A stretch of 64,000 nt of DNA from UBA2365 sp964594045 (lineage in GTDB: Bacteria > Bacteroidota > Bacteroidia > Chitinophagales > Saprospiraceae): NCBI GenBank assembly GCA_964594045.1, contig CAZQKR010000016.1, forward strand, positions 30,984-94,983, written 5' to 3'. The notes under the pieces are model-generated. The model was given only the letters and a program-made list of their open reading frames with translations, was not told the origin of the DNA and ran no database searches. This document shows, piece by piece, positions 17,401 through 25,514 of the stretch (positions within the stretch are counted from its first letter, which is position 1; each line of letters begins with the position of its first letter). A program made the position numbers and the translations under genes.

Positions 17401-17495
17401 TCGAAATCGAAAAAATCGACCGTGAAATTGACCGCATGGTTTATGAATTGTATGGATTGACGGAGGAGGAAATTAAAATTGTGGAAAATGTCTGA
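14448..17495 (+). CDS. Type IIG restriction-modification enzyme (Eco57I-like methylase with N-terminal nuclease)
   Basis: A single-chain enzyme that cleaves and methylates DNA, 1015 residues, the usual length for type IIG. An N-terminal PD-(D/E)xK nuclease is visible as Asp88 and Glu102-x-Lys104 in AVIELKG. The gamma-class N6-adenine methylase follows, with SAM motif I DPACGSGAF starting at 442 and catalytic NPPY at 565-568. The C-terminal 400 residues resemble a TaqI-like target-recognition domain ending in a coiled coil. The last codons and stop (GTG GAA AAT GTC TGA) coincide with the first bases of the tandem repeat array that follows. A BREX PglX-like methylase is the alternative, but the nuclease motif and the lack of BREX neighbours speak against it. 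Confidence 0.88.
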   Translation: MSLFQKSVEKKYLSDLDTVLINKKYAEFKDYFGNSDIQENIRNSKEEQFQEGFLRALFVKILGYTLNPEPDFNLTTELKNIVNSKKADGAILKGNEATAVIELKGTDTPDLDKIETQAFGYKNHHPKCKYVITSNFEKLRFYIQNAVDHVDFDLFNLTREQFSLLWLCLAKDNLLNDLPLKIKESSVLQEENITKKLYADYSKFRSAIYNNLVKNNPETDKLLLFKKTQKLLDRFLFIFFAEDRLLVPPNSISQIIEKWKDDVDFGDAKPLYETFKKYFHVLNVGRPKSGNRQEIFAYNGGLFSKDEILDNVSIDDTILYEHTLKFSQYNFETEVDVNILGHIFEHSLGEIETVQAEIKGEKIDSQKTKRKKDGIFYTPKYITKYIVENTVGKLCEEKRNELGIVDEEYAKGRKNRKKEIIRILGKKLEDYRNWLLNLTILDPACGSGAFLNQALEFLINEHRKIDELRGQLHDDAIHFSYFTTDILEKNIYGVDLNEESVEIAKLSLWLRTAQKGRKLNTLSNNIKCGNSLIDDPEVAGEKAFNWKNEFPEIFANGGFDVVIGNPPYVFAREKISENEKKYYSKNFNAAEYQINTYLLFIEKTVEIIKPKAIYGLIVPNAWLMVYSGQGLRKYLLKHCKLNQIINLEGYSFEGVNVETIIILSQKDRIDNNDFQVLLSKGKEFVFSHFRNQQDFTKNDGYEFKVFLDDESISLNKKLISGSVDLDSIVQIKAGLQAYEKEKGNPKQSAEDVKNRPYDYNYKFDESTYKYLDGKDVGRYFIEWSGLYLKYGEHLAAPRTFNLFSDKKIIVREITGNYPKCIISTFSDDLYLYNRSNIAIIEREGKNINLKYIVAVLNSTLMSYYFMKNTAKSVRKMFPKVILKDLRLFPFKEIDENSQIPFILSVEKIQYLQKELFDIQKNFIYLLKSKVDLDKLTNKLLIWYEQDFKTFIGELIKAKIKLSLSEEAEWMRYFNEQKEKAQTLKFEIEKIDREIDRMVYELYGLTEEEIKIVENV

Positions 17496-18545
17496 ACCGG
17501 GATTTTTAGGATTCATGGGATTTGGGGATTTTTGAATCCGGGTAATCATGAAAATCCCCAAAATCATGGTGCAGACAATATATGACAAGTGGAAAATGTC
17601 TGAACCGGGATTTTTAGGATTCATGGGATTTGGGGATTTTTGAATCCGGGTAATCATGAAAATCCCCAAAATCATGGTGCAGACAATATATGACAAGTGG
17701 AAAATGTCTGAACCGGGATTTTTAGGATTCATGGGATTTGGGGATTTTTGAATCCGGGTAATCATGCAATTCCCCAAAATCCTAGTGCAGACAATATATG
17801 ACAAGTGGAAAATGTCTGAACCGGGATTTTTAGGATTCATGGGATTTGGGGATTTTTGAATCCGGGTAATCATGCAATTCCCCAAAATCCTAGTGCAGAC
17901 AATATATGACAAGTGGAAAATGTCTGAACCGGGATTTTTTGGATTCATGGGATTTGGGGATTTATTCCAGGGATTTATTAAATCCGGGTAATCAGGAAAA
18001 TCCCCAAAATCATGGTGCAGACAATATATGACAAGTGGAAAATGTCTGAACCGGGATTTTTTGGATTCANNNNNNNNNNNNNNNNNNNNNNNNNNNNNNN
18101 NNNNNNNNNNNNNNNNNNNNNNNNNNNNNNNNNNNNNNNNNNNNNNNNNNNNNNNNNNNNNNNNNNNNNAAATCATGGTGCAGACAATATATGACAAGTG
18201 GAAAATGTCTGAACCGGGATTTTTAGGATTCATGGGATTTGGGGATTTTTGAATCCGGGTAATCATGAAAATCCCCAAAATCATGGTGCAGACAATATAT
18301 GACAAGTGGAAAATGTCTGAACCGGGATTTTTTGGATTCATGGGATTTGGGGATTTATTCCAGGGATTTATTAAATCCGGGTAATCAGGAAAATCCCCAA
18401 AATCATGGTTCAGACGATTTATGACAAGTGGAAAATGTCTGAACCGGGATTTTTTGGATTCTGGGATTTGGGGATTTATTTCAGGGATTTATTAAATTCG
18501 GGTAATCATGCAAATCCTAAAAATCCTAGTTCAGACAATTGTAGA
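17481..18545. repeat. 108/122-bp tandem repeat array interrupted by a scaffold gap
   Basis: Unit starts (GTGGAAAATGTCTGAACC) fall at 17481, 17589, 17697, 17805, 17913, 18035, then after the gap at 18198, 18306 and 18428. Spacing is 108 bp, or 122 bp for units carrying an extra TTCCAGGGATTTATTAA-type insertion. Each unit contains a strong stem: TTTGGGGATTTT pairs with AAAATCCCCAAA. There are no variable spacers, so this is not a CRISPR. The array lies between the type IIG gene and the GxxExxY gene. The reverse strand stays open only because 108 is a multiple of 3. Confidence 0.9.
18070..18169. other. Assembly gap (100 N)
   Basis: Exactly 100 N inside the tandem array, the conventional placeholder for a gap of unknown size. 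The true repeat copy number is therefore unknown. Confidence 0.98.
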
Positions 18546-18559
18546 CAATAATAAACAAA

Positions 18560-18964
18560 ATGAAATACGAAGAATTAACACATAAAATTATCGGTTGTGC
18601 CATGCGCGTTCACTCCGCATTGGGAAATGGATTTCAGGAGGTTATTTATCAGCGGGCAATGGAAATCGAGATGGACGACAGTGGAATTTCATTTTCGCGT
18701 GAATACGAAATGCCTGTTTATTACAAGAATCATCAAATCGGAACACGTCGTGTCGATTTTTTGGTGGAAGAATTTATTTCGGTTGAGTTAAAAGCTATCA
18801 TAAATTTGGAAGATGTGCATCTGGCACAAGCAATCAATTATTTGGAAACATATGATCTGGAAGTTGGTTTGTTAATTAATTTCGGAGCCAGGAGTCTCGA
18901 TTTTAAACGTCTCAATAATAAGAAGTTCAAACAAAAAAATCAAGGCAATCCGAACATTCCATAA
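18560..18964 (+). CDS. GxxExxY protein
   Basis: A 134-residue protein of the GxxExxY family (TIGR04256 type). The name motif is present as G24-F-Q-E27-V-I-Y30. A later RRVDFLV...VELKA pattern resembles a PD-(D/E)xK nuclease-like core, which is how the family is usually viewed, although its biology is poorly known. Genes of this family commonly sit beside repeats rich in CTGAACCGGGATTT-like sequence in Bacteroidota (recalled, not searched), and here the gene follows such an array directly, 15 bp after the last unit. The ATG at 18560 is the only sensible start. Confidence 0.9.
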   Translation: MKYEELTHKIIGCAMRVHSALGNGFQEVIYQRAMEIEMDDSGISFSREYEMPVYYKNHQIGTRRVDFLVEEFISVELKAIINLEDVHLAQAINYLETYDLEVGLLINFGARSLDFKRLNNKKFKQKNQGNPNIP

Positions 18965-18991
18965 TTCATCAAACATACACTGGATAATAAC

Positions 18992-19108
18992 TCAGAAATA
19001 CTGCTTTATCAAACTGATTACCTGCACGGCAGTACTTCCGGGCTCATCAGGAGCTTTTACATCAAGAAATACATGTAATCTCCCGGAAAATAAAATGAAA
19101 TGAGCTGC
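18992..19108 (-). pseudogene. Remnant paralogue of the small membrane protein at 6464-6841
   Basis: Thirty-nine codons read AAHFILFSGRLHVFLDVKAP and then DEPGSTAVQVIS before a premature stop. They align with AAILISLSGVLHVWLYFKAP and GDPGSTPMLVVG of the gene at 6464-6841. There is no start codon and the rest of the protein is missing, so this is a decayed fragment. Confidence 0.6.
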
Positions 19109-19391
19109 ATTTTGTCGAAATAATTACGTTTGAATAATGTTGAACAGATCAAATTCAGGAATTTAGGCCACCGATAGCTTTTTAACTACAAGATGATTTC
19201 ATTCAATTGTGACTGACAGATCACCAATTTAATATTTGCAAACTAAAATTTTTAAGGTCATCTATTCTATCCTCTCCCTCTCTCCCAAAAATATTCCCCC
19301 AAATGTATTTTTTTTAGTAAGTTTGTTTAACCACTCGGATTGGTATACAGCCGGAACAGGGAGAATATGGCTTTAAATACAAGCGACCTTT
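19109..19391. other. Intergenic region upstream of the biosynthetic cluster
   Basis: No gene seen. A TAAGTTTG at 19318-19325 fits the -7 consensus but has no -33 TTTG at the right distance, so promoter assignment remains weak. Transcription from it would leave a leader of about 60 bases. Confidence 0.35.
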
Positions 19392-20537
19392 ATGTTTTTG
19401 AAAGAACATTTGCATCAATATATATCAGAAAGGGAAGCAGTCACATCTGCCCCCTATTACCTTTATGACATTGAAATGATCCGGGATCACTGCAGGGTAT
19501 TCAGAAGGATTGAATACAAGGAAAAAGAGATCCACTTTGCCACCATGGCCAATATCCACCCGGAATTTCTGCAGATCGTCAGGGAAGAAGGCCTGGGCGT
19601 TTTTGTCAATTCGCTCGTGCACATGGAAGTTGTGATGGAAGCTGGTTTTGGTGGGGATAAGATCATCTTCACTTCTTCCGGCCAAAGCAGGGAAAATATG
19701 CTGGCAGCAGGTCAACAGGGAGTGCAGGTCAACCTGGATTCTCCGGCACAACTCGAACAGTGGCGGCAATTGTTCCCCGGTGTTCCTGCCGGTATACGCT
19801 GCAATATCGGTGATCAGATCGATGCCAGTGTGAATCACGCAGGCGCCTTTATCGGTAAAAACAGCCGTCTGGGTTTCACCCTGGAAGAGATCAGCCAAAT
19901 CGATCATAAATCAGGGATCAAAGGATTGCATCTTTATGCCGGAACGGACATCTTTGACCTGGATTATCTTTTCAGTTGCTATGAGGCGCTTGTGGAGATC
20001 AGCTGGGATTTTCCTGCCATTGAATACCTCAATTTCGGTGGTGGATTCGGCGTAGCCGAAAACGATGAGAAACAATTTGATTTTGAAACATACGGAAAAC
20101 GACTGTCCGCAATTATGGATTCTGTTTCACAATCCAGGGGCAAACCGATAAAACTGATCCTGGAACCGGGCCGGATCATCGGCGGCGCTGCAGGCTATTT
20201 TGTTTGCAAAGTGACTGATATCAAGGACAGAGGCGACATCAGGCTGGTTGGCGTCAACGCCTCCGTTGCGCAATTCTCCAGACCATTATTGTATCCTGAG
20301 ATAGCCAGACATCCTGCTACGATCATCCGAAATGGGGCGATCGTACATGATAAGGAACACCAACTACACACCATTTTTGGGTGTTCCACCTATTCCAGGG
20401 ATATTTTGAGAAGCAAAATTGATTTACCCACAGTCCGAAAAGGTGACGTGGTGGTTCTGGGCAATGCAGGTTCCTATTGCGCATCTTCCTATTGTCAATT
20501 CCTGGGTTTCCCAAAACCGGAAGAAGTATTTTTATAA
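19392..20537 (+). CDS. Fold-type III PLP decarboxylase-like protein lacking the PLP lysine
   Basis: A 381-residue alanine-racemase-fold protein related to diaminopimelate, ornithine and carboxynorspermidine decarboxylases. Most active-site landmarks are present: H180 in GLHLYAGT, a glycine-rich loop GGGFG at 216-220, EPGR at 258-261, C331 in GCSTYSRD and a NAGSY at 358-362. The lysine that forms the Schiff base in the (Y/A)AxKAN motif is replaced: the sequence reads HFATMANIHP with Met52 at that place, confirmed in the codons. The protein may bind PLP without decarboxylating, serve as a scaffold, or catalyse something else. It is the first gene of a tight cluster with acyltransferases and radical SAM enzymes; the next gene starts 12 bp after its stop. 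Confidence 0.8.
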   Translation: MFLKEHLHQYISEREAVTSAPYYLYDIEMIRDHCRVFRRIEYKEKEIHFATMANIHPEFLQIVREEGLGVFVNSLVHMEVVMEAGFGGDKIIFTSSGQSRENMLAAGQQGVQVNLDSPAQLEQWRQLFPGVPAGIRCNIGDQIDASVNHAGAFIGKNSRLGFTLEEISQIDHKSGIKGLHLYAGTDIFDLDYLFSCYEALVEISWDFPAIEYLNFGGGFGVAENDEKQFDFETYGKRLSAIMDSVSQSRGKPIKLILEPGRIIGGAAGYFVCKVTDIKDRGDIRLVGVNASVAQFSRPLLYPEIARHPATIIRNGAIVHDKEHQLHTIFGCSTYSRDILRSKIDLPTVRKGDVVVLGNAGSYCASSYCQFLGFPKPEEVFL

Positions 20538-20549
20538 GGAAAAATCTAT

Positions 20550-21641
20550 ATGATGCAAGCTGAATACCTCGAAGGAAAATCCGGCAAACAGCTGTTTGAA
20601 AAGATCCAGGCAGAGATCTACCGGGGAAATCCGTATTTCAGAGGCACTGAAGGAAGCATAGAAACCATGCTTTTGCACGGTAAAAGCGCATTCCACCAGC
20701 ATGCACGGATCATGAAATTCCTTTTGAAGGATGGAAATGATACAGTGGGCCGTTTTGCATTGATCCATGACAGGCAACTGCCGGATTTCATCCAGGTCGC
20801 TTTTTTTGAAGCCAGGGAAAGGCTGGGCGATATCTGGACCACCATCAAAAATACGGCAAAACAATATTTTCCGGAGATTAAAAAGGCAGTGGTGGGATTC
20901 AACGGGCACCTCAATTATGGTGTAGGCATGTTGCTCAATCGCTTCGATGAAGTTCCCTTGTTCGGTCTTCCTTACAACCCGGCTTATTACGCTGATTATT
21001 TCAGGACGCTGCATTGCCATCGCATGTATAGTTTCCGGTTTACCATGGAAGCTTATGCCATGTGGGCGAATCAGTACACTCAGCAACGACGGGTTGAAGG
21101 AATGAATGTACGGTTCATGAAGAAATCTGAGATCAGAAAGGAAAGTGCAGTTTATACCACACTCAACAATCAGGCTTTTGCCAGGCATCCGTTTTGGTCA
21201 GACCGGCAAAATGAAGAAGACCTGGAACTGTTCTATCCATTCCGGTTTTTGCTGGATAATGAAAATCTGATCATCGCTGAGGTCCATGACCGGCCCGTGG
21301 GATTTTTCCTGTGGTATCCCGATTTCAATCAACTGGTTGCGGGTTCACGGGATCTGAATTTCCTGGATTTTCTTCGATACAGAACGGGCAAAAGACCCGA
21401 TACATTCCGTTTTACAGAGATCGGCATCATACCGGAATATCAGCGCAGCCCGGTGGCTTATGCCCTGATCAGCAAATCTTTGCCTGTTTTGTTGCATCAA
21501 GGATATAAATACTGCGAAGCCGGTTTTATTTTCGAAGAGAACAAGGCTTCCATGGCTTTTGTGAATCGCATTCTGAAGCGTTGTTACGGTCATGAACCGG
21601 AACCATACCGACATTTTGGTATTTTTGAAGCTGAACTATGA
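20550..21641 (+). CDS. GNAT-type N-acyltransferase (two-domain)
   Basis: A 363-residue cytoplasmic protein. The C-terminal half (about 185-360) has the GNAT pattern: a beta-strand with NLIIAEVHDRPVGFFLW, then FTEIGIIPEYQRSPVAYALI, where IPEYQ plus the following helix stands for the acetyl-CoA binding region, and a final EENKASMAFVNRILKR helix. The N-terminal half probably forms a second, degenerate GNAT fold. The acceptor is unknown; within this cluster it may acylate an amine or amino acid intermediate. It lies 12 bp after the PLP-like gene and its stop overlaps the next start (ATGA, 21638-21641), so the three genes are probably co-translated. Confidence 0.7.
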   Translation: MMQAEYLEGKSGKQLFEKIQAEIYRGNPYFRGTEGSIETMLLHGKSAFHQHARIMKFLLKDGNDTVGRFALIHDRQLPDFIQVAFFEARERLGDIWTTIKNTAKQYFPEIKKAVVGFNGHLNYGVGMLLNRFDEVPLFGLPYNPAYYADYFRTLHCHRMYSFRFTMEAYAMWANQYTQQRRVEGMNVRFMKKSEIRKESAVYTTLNNQAFARHPFWSDRQNEEDLELFYPFRFLLDNENLIIAEVHDRPVGFFLWYPDFNQLVAGSRDLNFLDFLRYRTGKRPDTFRFTEIGIIPEYQRSPVAYALISKSLPVLLHQGYKYCEAGFIFEENKASMAFVNRILKRCYGHEPEPYRHFGIFEAEL

Positions 21642-22648
21642 ATCCGGAGTTTACCTATATTAAAAGCGCTGCCCAACTGCCACAGGAATGGGATCAGACA
21701 GGAGACAGTTATTTCCAGCAGCGTAGTTTTTTGTGGCATGCCGAACAATACAATCCGTGCAAACAAAGGTATTATGCCTGTTTTGAAAATGGTCATTTGG
21801 CGGCAGGCGCAGTGGTTTACGCGCTGGGACTGAGTTTGCTGACCTTTCTTAAAGTGAAAAGCACGGTCAATATGCAGATCACGGGTATTCCCTGTTCTGT
21901 TTCAAGTCCCGGGATTTTTGGAAAACCGGAAGCAGTGGCCTGGCTTAAAAAGCATATCTCAGCCAATGAAAAAGGGATGGTCCTGTTCCTTAATTTACCC
22001 GAAAAAACGAAGGATTTCAAGGGCGCATCGGGGAAAACTTTGCCTTCGATCGTGTTTCAGAACCGTTTCGGAAGTTGGGATAACTATCTTTCCCAACTGC
22101 GTTATCCCTATAGAAGGCGACTCATTCAAATTCTGGAAAACGGAAAGGGATTGACATTGGAACAGACCGATTGTTCGGTTTTTGATGAAGAAATGTATGG
22201 TCAATATCTGCAGGTTTTTCAGAAAAGCAACGAAAAGCTGGAACTGCTCAGTTGGGATTTCTTCAGGGAACTGCCAGCGGAATTCATATTGACCGCTTGC
22301 AGACAAGAGGGACAACTGATCGGTTGGAACATCGCAGTGAAATGGAAAAAAACATTTTACTTTTTCCTGGGCGGGCTGGATTACAAAATGAATGGAAGGT
22401 TTAATACCTATTTTTATCTTTTGGCCAATCTACTGAAAGAGGGTATTGAAAGCGGAGCAGAAGCGATCGATCTGGGACAAACGGCTGAGATCCCCAAGAT
22501 GCGATTGGGAGGCGTTCCGGTGGAAAGGTACATGGAGGCGACCCATCATTGGATGGTTGTGGGAAAAATATTGAAATGGGCGGGACCGCTGTTGGAATAC
22601 AAGGCAAAAACAGAGTCAAATCAGGTTTTTGTGCGTGATCAGCCATAA
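21638..22648 (+). CDS. FemAB/GNAT-like acyltransferase
   Basis: A 336-residue protein resembling the peptidoglycan-bridge (FemAB-related) or GNAT_6 acetyltransferases. A conserved pattern lies near the C-terminus: KKTFYFFLGGLDYKMNGRF, then a helix leading to GAEAIDLGQTAEIPKMRLGG, which matches the part of such enzymes where the acyl donor binds. It overlaps the preceding acyltransferase by 4 bp. The substrate is not identifiable. It could transfer an amino acid or fatty acyl group onto the product of the cluster. The next gene (Fic) is not part of the same tight unit, with 206 bp of operator-rich DNA between. Confidence 0.65.
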   Translation: MNPEFTYIKSAAQLPQEWDQTGDSYFQQRSFLWHAEQYNPCKQRYYACFENGHLAAGAVVYALGLSLLTFLKVKSTVNMQITGIPCSVSSPGIFGKPEAVAWLKKHISANEKGMVLFLNLPEKTKDFKGASGKTLPSIVFQNRFGSWDNYLSQLRYPYRRRLIQILENGKGLTLEQTDCSVFDEEMYGQYLQVFQKSNEKLELLSWDFFRELPAEFILTACRQEGQLIGWNIAVKWKKTFYFFLGGLDYKMNGRFNTYFYLLANLLKEGIESGAEAIDLGQTAEIPKMRLGGVPVERYMEATHHWMVVGKILKWAGPLLEYKAKTESNQVFVRDQP

Positions 22649-22715
22649 ATAAATGTTTAGGGTTTGATCAAAAGCTCAATTAGATGGATTCTACATTTAA
22701 TTTTTTTGCGTTTTT

Positions 22716-22807
22716 CTTAAATAAACATAAATCTTATTTAAGTTTTTGGGAATTTTCTTAAATAAGCTTGTTTCTTATTTAAGATTTTTGCATTTTTCTT
22801 AAATAAG
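22716..22807. promoter_or_regulatory. Array of five alternating CTTAAATAAG sites upstream of fic
   Basis: Ten-base sites start at 22716 (CTTAAATAAA), 22733 (CTTATTTAAG), 22757 (CTTAAATAAG), 22774 (CTTATTTAAG) and 22798 (CTTAAATAAG). They alternate in orientation with spacings 17, 24, 17, 24. The last lies between the putative -33 and -7 boxes of the fic promoter. This looks like an operator array, perhaps bound by the winged-helix tail of the Fic protein itself. Confidence 0.6.
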
Positions 22808-22818
22808 AGTTTACTTTG
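22787..22818 (+). promoter_or_regulatory. Candidate fic promoter
   Basis: TTTG at 22787-22790 and TACTTTG at 22812-22818 are separated by 21 bases, close to the Bacteroidota TTTG/TAnnTTTG arrangement (one base short in the -7 box). It would initiate about 30 bases before the ATG at 22855. Confidence 0.45.
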
Positions 22819-22854
22819 TGTAAGATTTTAGCCAAAATCTTTACATAATAAATT

Positions 22855-23979
22855 ATGAAGGCATTTAAATCCGGTCGGTATATCAGTCAAGGCTATCATA
22901 AAAGCTTTCAGCCTGAATTCATTAACAGACAATTTTCCATAGAAAATATGGAAATACTGCAACTATTAAGTCAGGCAGACCGGGAATTGGGTCGATTGGA
23001 TATGTATTCAAAATATATTCCTGATATAGAATTATTTATAAGTATGCATGTAGTTAAGGAAGCTACGCAAAGCAGCAAAATTGAAGGAACGCAAACAAAT
23101 GTAGAAGATGCAATTTTAGAAAAAGATGACTTGCCATTAAATAAACGGGATGACTGGCAGGAAGTTCAGAATTATATCAAAGCTATGGAATGGGCCATGA
23201 GCCAATTGGATATTTTACCTTTCTCATCCAGGCTAATCAGAGAAACCCATCGCATTATCTTACAGGGAGTCAGAGGCGAAAAAAAACAAGCAGGTGAATT
23301 CCGTAAAAGTCAAAATTGGATAGGTGGTGCAACAATCAATGATGCCACATTTATTCCTCCGATTCATACTTCTGTACCGGAATTAATGAGTGATTTGGAA
23401 AAATTCATCCATAATGAATCAATTCATTTGCCTGAATTACTAAAGATCGCGCTGATACATTATCAATTTGAAACGATCCATCCGTTTTTGGATGGAAATG
23501 GCAGAATCGGTCGTCTGATGATTCCATTATATTTAGTAAGCAAAGGTATACTTCAAAAACCTGTTTTGTACATTTCCGATTTTTTTGAAAAAAACAGACA
23601 CTTATATTATGATAAGCTTACCATCGTGAGGGAAAAGGATTCGCTGGAACCATGGTTCAAATTTTTCCTGGCAGGAGTAATTGAAACTTCAAAAAATGGT
23701 ATTCATACTTTTGATGGAATTATGCAAATTCAAAAACAAGCTGATAATGCAATTCAAACTTTAGGCAGCAGAACCTTAAAAGCAAAAAGTGTATTGGATT
23801 ACCTGTTCAGGAAACCAATGGTTACAGCAGAAAAAGTAAGTGAAATTGCTTCCATTTCCATGCCTTCATCTTATAAACTGATTGCTGAACTGGAAAAGCT
23901 GGGAATCCTTAAAGAAGTGACCGGAGGACAAAGAAGTAGAATGTATATTTTTGATAATTATTTAAAAATGTTTAAATAA
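22855..23979 (+). CDS. Fic family protein (putative AMP-transferase) with N-terminal inhibitory motif
   Basis: A 374-residue protein that probably transfers AMP, or another nucleotide moiety, to a target hydroxyl. A Fic_N-type domain contains the inhibitory motif S73-x-x-x-E77-G78, so activity should be autoinhibited in cis (class II Fic). The full catalytic motif HPFLDGNGRIGR spans 209-220. The last about 70 residues (VTAEKVSEIASISMPSSYKLI) form a winged-helix-like DNA-binding segment, a common layout in Bacteroidota Fic proteins. It sits inside the PLP/radical SAM cluster, but with its own promoter and operator-like sites, so it is probably an insertion rather than a biosynthetic gene. The target is unknown. 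Confidence 0.92.
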   Translation: MKAFKSGRYISQGYHKSFQPEFINRQFSIENMEILQLLSQADRELGRLDMYSKYIPDIELFISMHVVKEATQSSKIEGTQTNVEDAILEKDDLPLNKRDDWQEVQNYIKAMEWAMSQLDILPFSSRLIRETHRIILQGVRGEKKQAGEFRKSQNWIGGATINDATFIPPIHTSVPELMSDLEKFIHNESIHLPELLKIALIHYQFETIHPFLDGNGRIGRLMIPLYLVSKGILQKPVLYISDFFEKNRHLYYDKLTIVREKDSLEPWFKFFLAGVIETSKNGIHTFDGIMQIQKQADNAIQTLGSRTLKAKSVLDYLFRKPMVTAEKVSEIASISMPSSYKLIAELEKLGILKEVTGGQRSRMYIFDNYLKMFK

Positions 23980-23994
23980 CATATAGAAAAAATG

Positions 23995-24082
23995 GAACAC
24001 GGATGACACAGATTAACGGATCAGCATGGATTTTTGATATATCGTCCAAAAACATCCGTGAAAATCCGTCTGATCCGTGTTC
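23995..24082. repeat. Palindromic 88-bp repeat element
   Basis: Perfect 10-bp terminal inverted repeats, GAACACGGAT (23995-24004) and ATCCGTGTTC (24073-24082), with further internal symmetry around ACGGATCAG and ATCCGTCTGAT. It sits 15 bp after the fic stop. A partial relative begins at 57021 (GGAACACGGA). Such intergenic palindromes are frequent in Bacteroidota (recalled). Confidence 0.6.
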
Positions 24083-24110
24083 AAAATAAAAAGTAAGCAA
24101 TGTATATGAC

Positions 24111-25514
24111 ATGACCGATCAAAACGAACTGAAAAAAGGACTGAAAATCCTGATGGTGAGACCCAAACCGTCTCCTGAGACCATAGGTTTGCAGCACCTG
24201 ATGGTTGTGGAGCCATTGGAACTGGAGATCCTTTATGCACTGAAAAGACCGCAGGACGAAGCCTTGATCGTGGATCTGATCATTGAAAAAAAGCCGTTCA
24301 GCTATTTTTTGAATACTTTTCAACCTGATGTGATTTGTTTTACGGGTTATATTACGAATGTCGGAACTATTCTAACCTACTGCGAAGAAACAAAAAAATA
24401 TTCCGGGGGAAGGATCAGGAATGTGGTTGGTGGCGTGCATTGTGAAGTTTGTCCCGAGGATTTTGATCATCCTGCGGTTGACTTCAGGGTGATCAGAAAC
24501 GCTGGCAAGGTATTTACCGGCATGTTGGATCATATTGCTGATGCAACTGCGCTTCCGGCAGGTATATTAAAATCGGGCGATACGGTGGATCCGCTCAGGT
24601 TGCCCCCTTTTGACTTCAGCACGGTACTTCCTGAACGGTCATCTGTTGCCAGGTACAGGCATAAGTATTTCTATATATTTCACGATAAAGTTGCCCTGGT
24701 CAAGACGTCTTACGGTTGCCCGTACCAGTGTTCCTTTTGTTTTTGCCGGGTGATCACCGACGATCATTATCATCAGCGACCTGTGAAAGAAGTGGTGGAT
24801 GAACTGGAAAACATTCCTGAAAAAGAGATCTACATCGTGGATGACGATTTTCTCTTTGATAAAAAATGGCTGTCACAATTCATGGCTGAGCTCCGGCAAC
24901 GCGGGATCAAAAAGCATTTTCTGGTGTATGGAAGGGCTGATTTCATCGCCAGGCACCCTGAACTGATGCACGAAATGGCCAGATCCGGTCTCCGGACCGT
25001 GATCGTGGGTTTTGAAAGTTTTTCGGATGAGGAGCTCGATGCTTACAATAAAAAAATACCAGTCGGTTTGTACAAACAGACCATGGAAATACTCAACCGT
25101 GAAAAGATCGAAGTGTTTGCTACCATCATCGTTTCGCCCAAATGGGACAGGAATGATTTTCGTAATATGGTCCGTTCGCTTCAATCGCTGGGCATTCATT
25201 ATGTCAATTTGCAACCTTTGACCCCGTTGCCAAAAACAGGGGTTCATTTTGACGACTCGAAGATCCTGATCAACCGGAAGGAATATGACAAATGGGATCT
25301 GGCTCATGTGACCGTACAGCCGGAAAAAATGAGTGTTGCAGCATTTTATGAGGAGATCCTGAAAGCTTACCAGCGCATTTTATACAGGCCCAAAGTTTTG
25401 TTGAAATACCTGATGACTTACCGGCCGGTGATGTTGTACAAGATGCTGATAGGTGGATACCGGGTAACCTTGCAATACCGCAAAAAAATTAAAGAAGCCA
25501 AAAAATATGCCTAA
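24111..25514 (+). CDS. B12-binding-domain-type radical SAM protein
   Basis: A 467-residue enzyme with a Rossmann-like N-terminal domain (about 10-150) of the cobalamin-binding type, followed by a radical SAM barrel. The iron-sulfur motif is C203-x3-C207-x2-C210 (GCPYQCSFC). The canonical cobalamin-ligand DxHxxG is not evident, so corrinoid binding, if any, would be base-off without the His ligand. Members perform C-methylations, ring contractions or C-C bond formations in lipid and natural-product pathways. The stop overlaps the next radical SAM start by 8 bp, so both are translated together. The product is unknown. Confidence 0.85.
   Translation: MTDQNELKKGLKILMVRPKPSPETIGLQHLMVVEPLELEILYALKRPQDEALIVDLIIEKKPFSYFLNTFQPDVICFTGYITNVGTILTYCEETKKYSGGRIRNVVGGVHCEVCPEDFDHPAVDFRVIRNAGKVFTGMLDHIADATALPAGILKSGDTVDPLRLPPFDFSTVLPERSSVARYRHKYFYIFHDKVALVKTSYGCPYQCSFCFCRVITDDHYHQRPVKEVVDELENIPEKEIYIVDDDFLFDKKWLSQFMAELRQRGIKKHFLVYGRADFIARHPELMHEMARSGLRTVIVGFESFSDEELDAYNKKIPVGLYKQTMEILNREKIEVFATIIVSPKWDRNDFRNMVRSLQSLGIHYVNLQPLTPLPKTGVHFDDSKILINRKEYDKWDLAHVTVQPEKMSVAAFYEEILKAYQRILYRPKVLLKYLMTYRPVMLYKMLIGGYRVTLQYRKKIKEAKKYA

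Noticed and set aside
17337..18341. A 334-codon minus-strand frame across the tandem array
   Set aside because: It is open only because the repeat unit is a multiple of 3 and it overlaps the end of the type IIG gene and the N gap. The peptide is a simple repetition.
17481..18545. Possible CRISPR array
   Set aside because: Units are adjacent and alike over their full 108/122 bp; there are no unique spacers and no cas genes.
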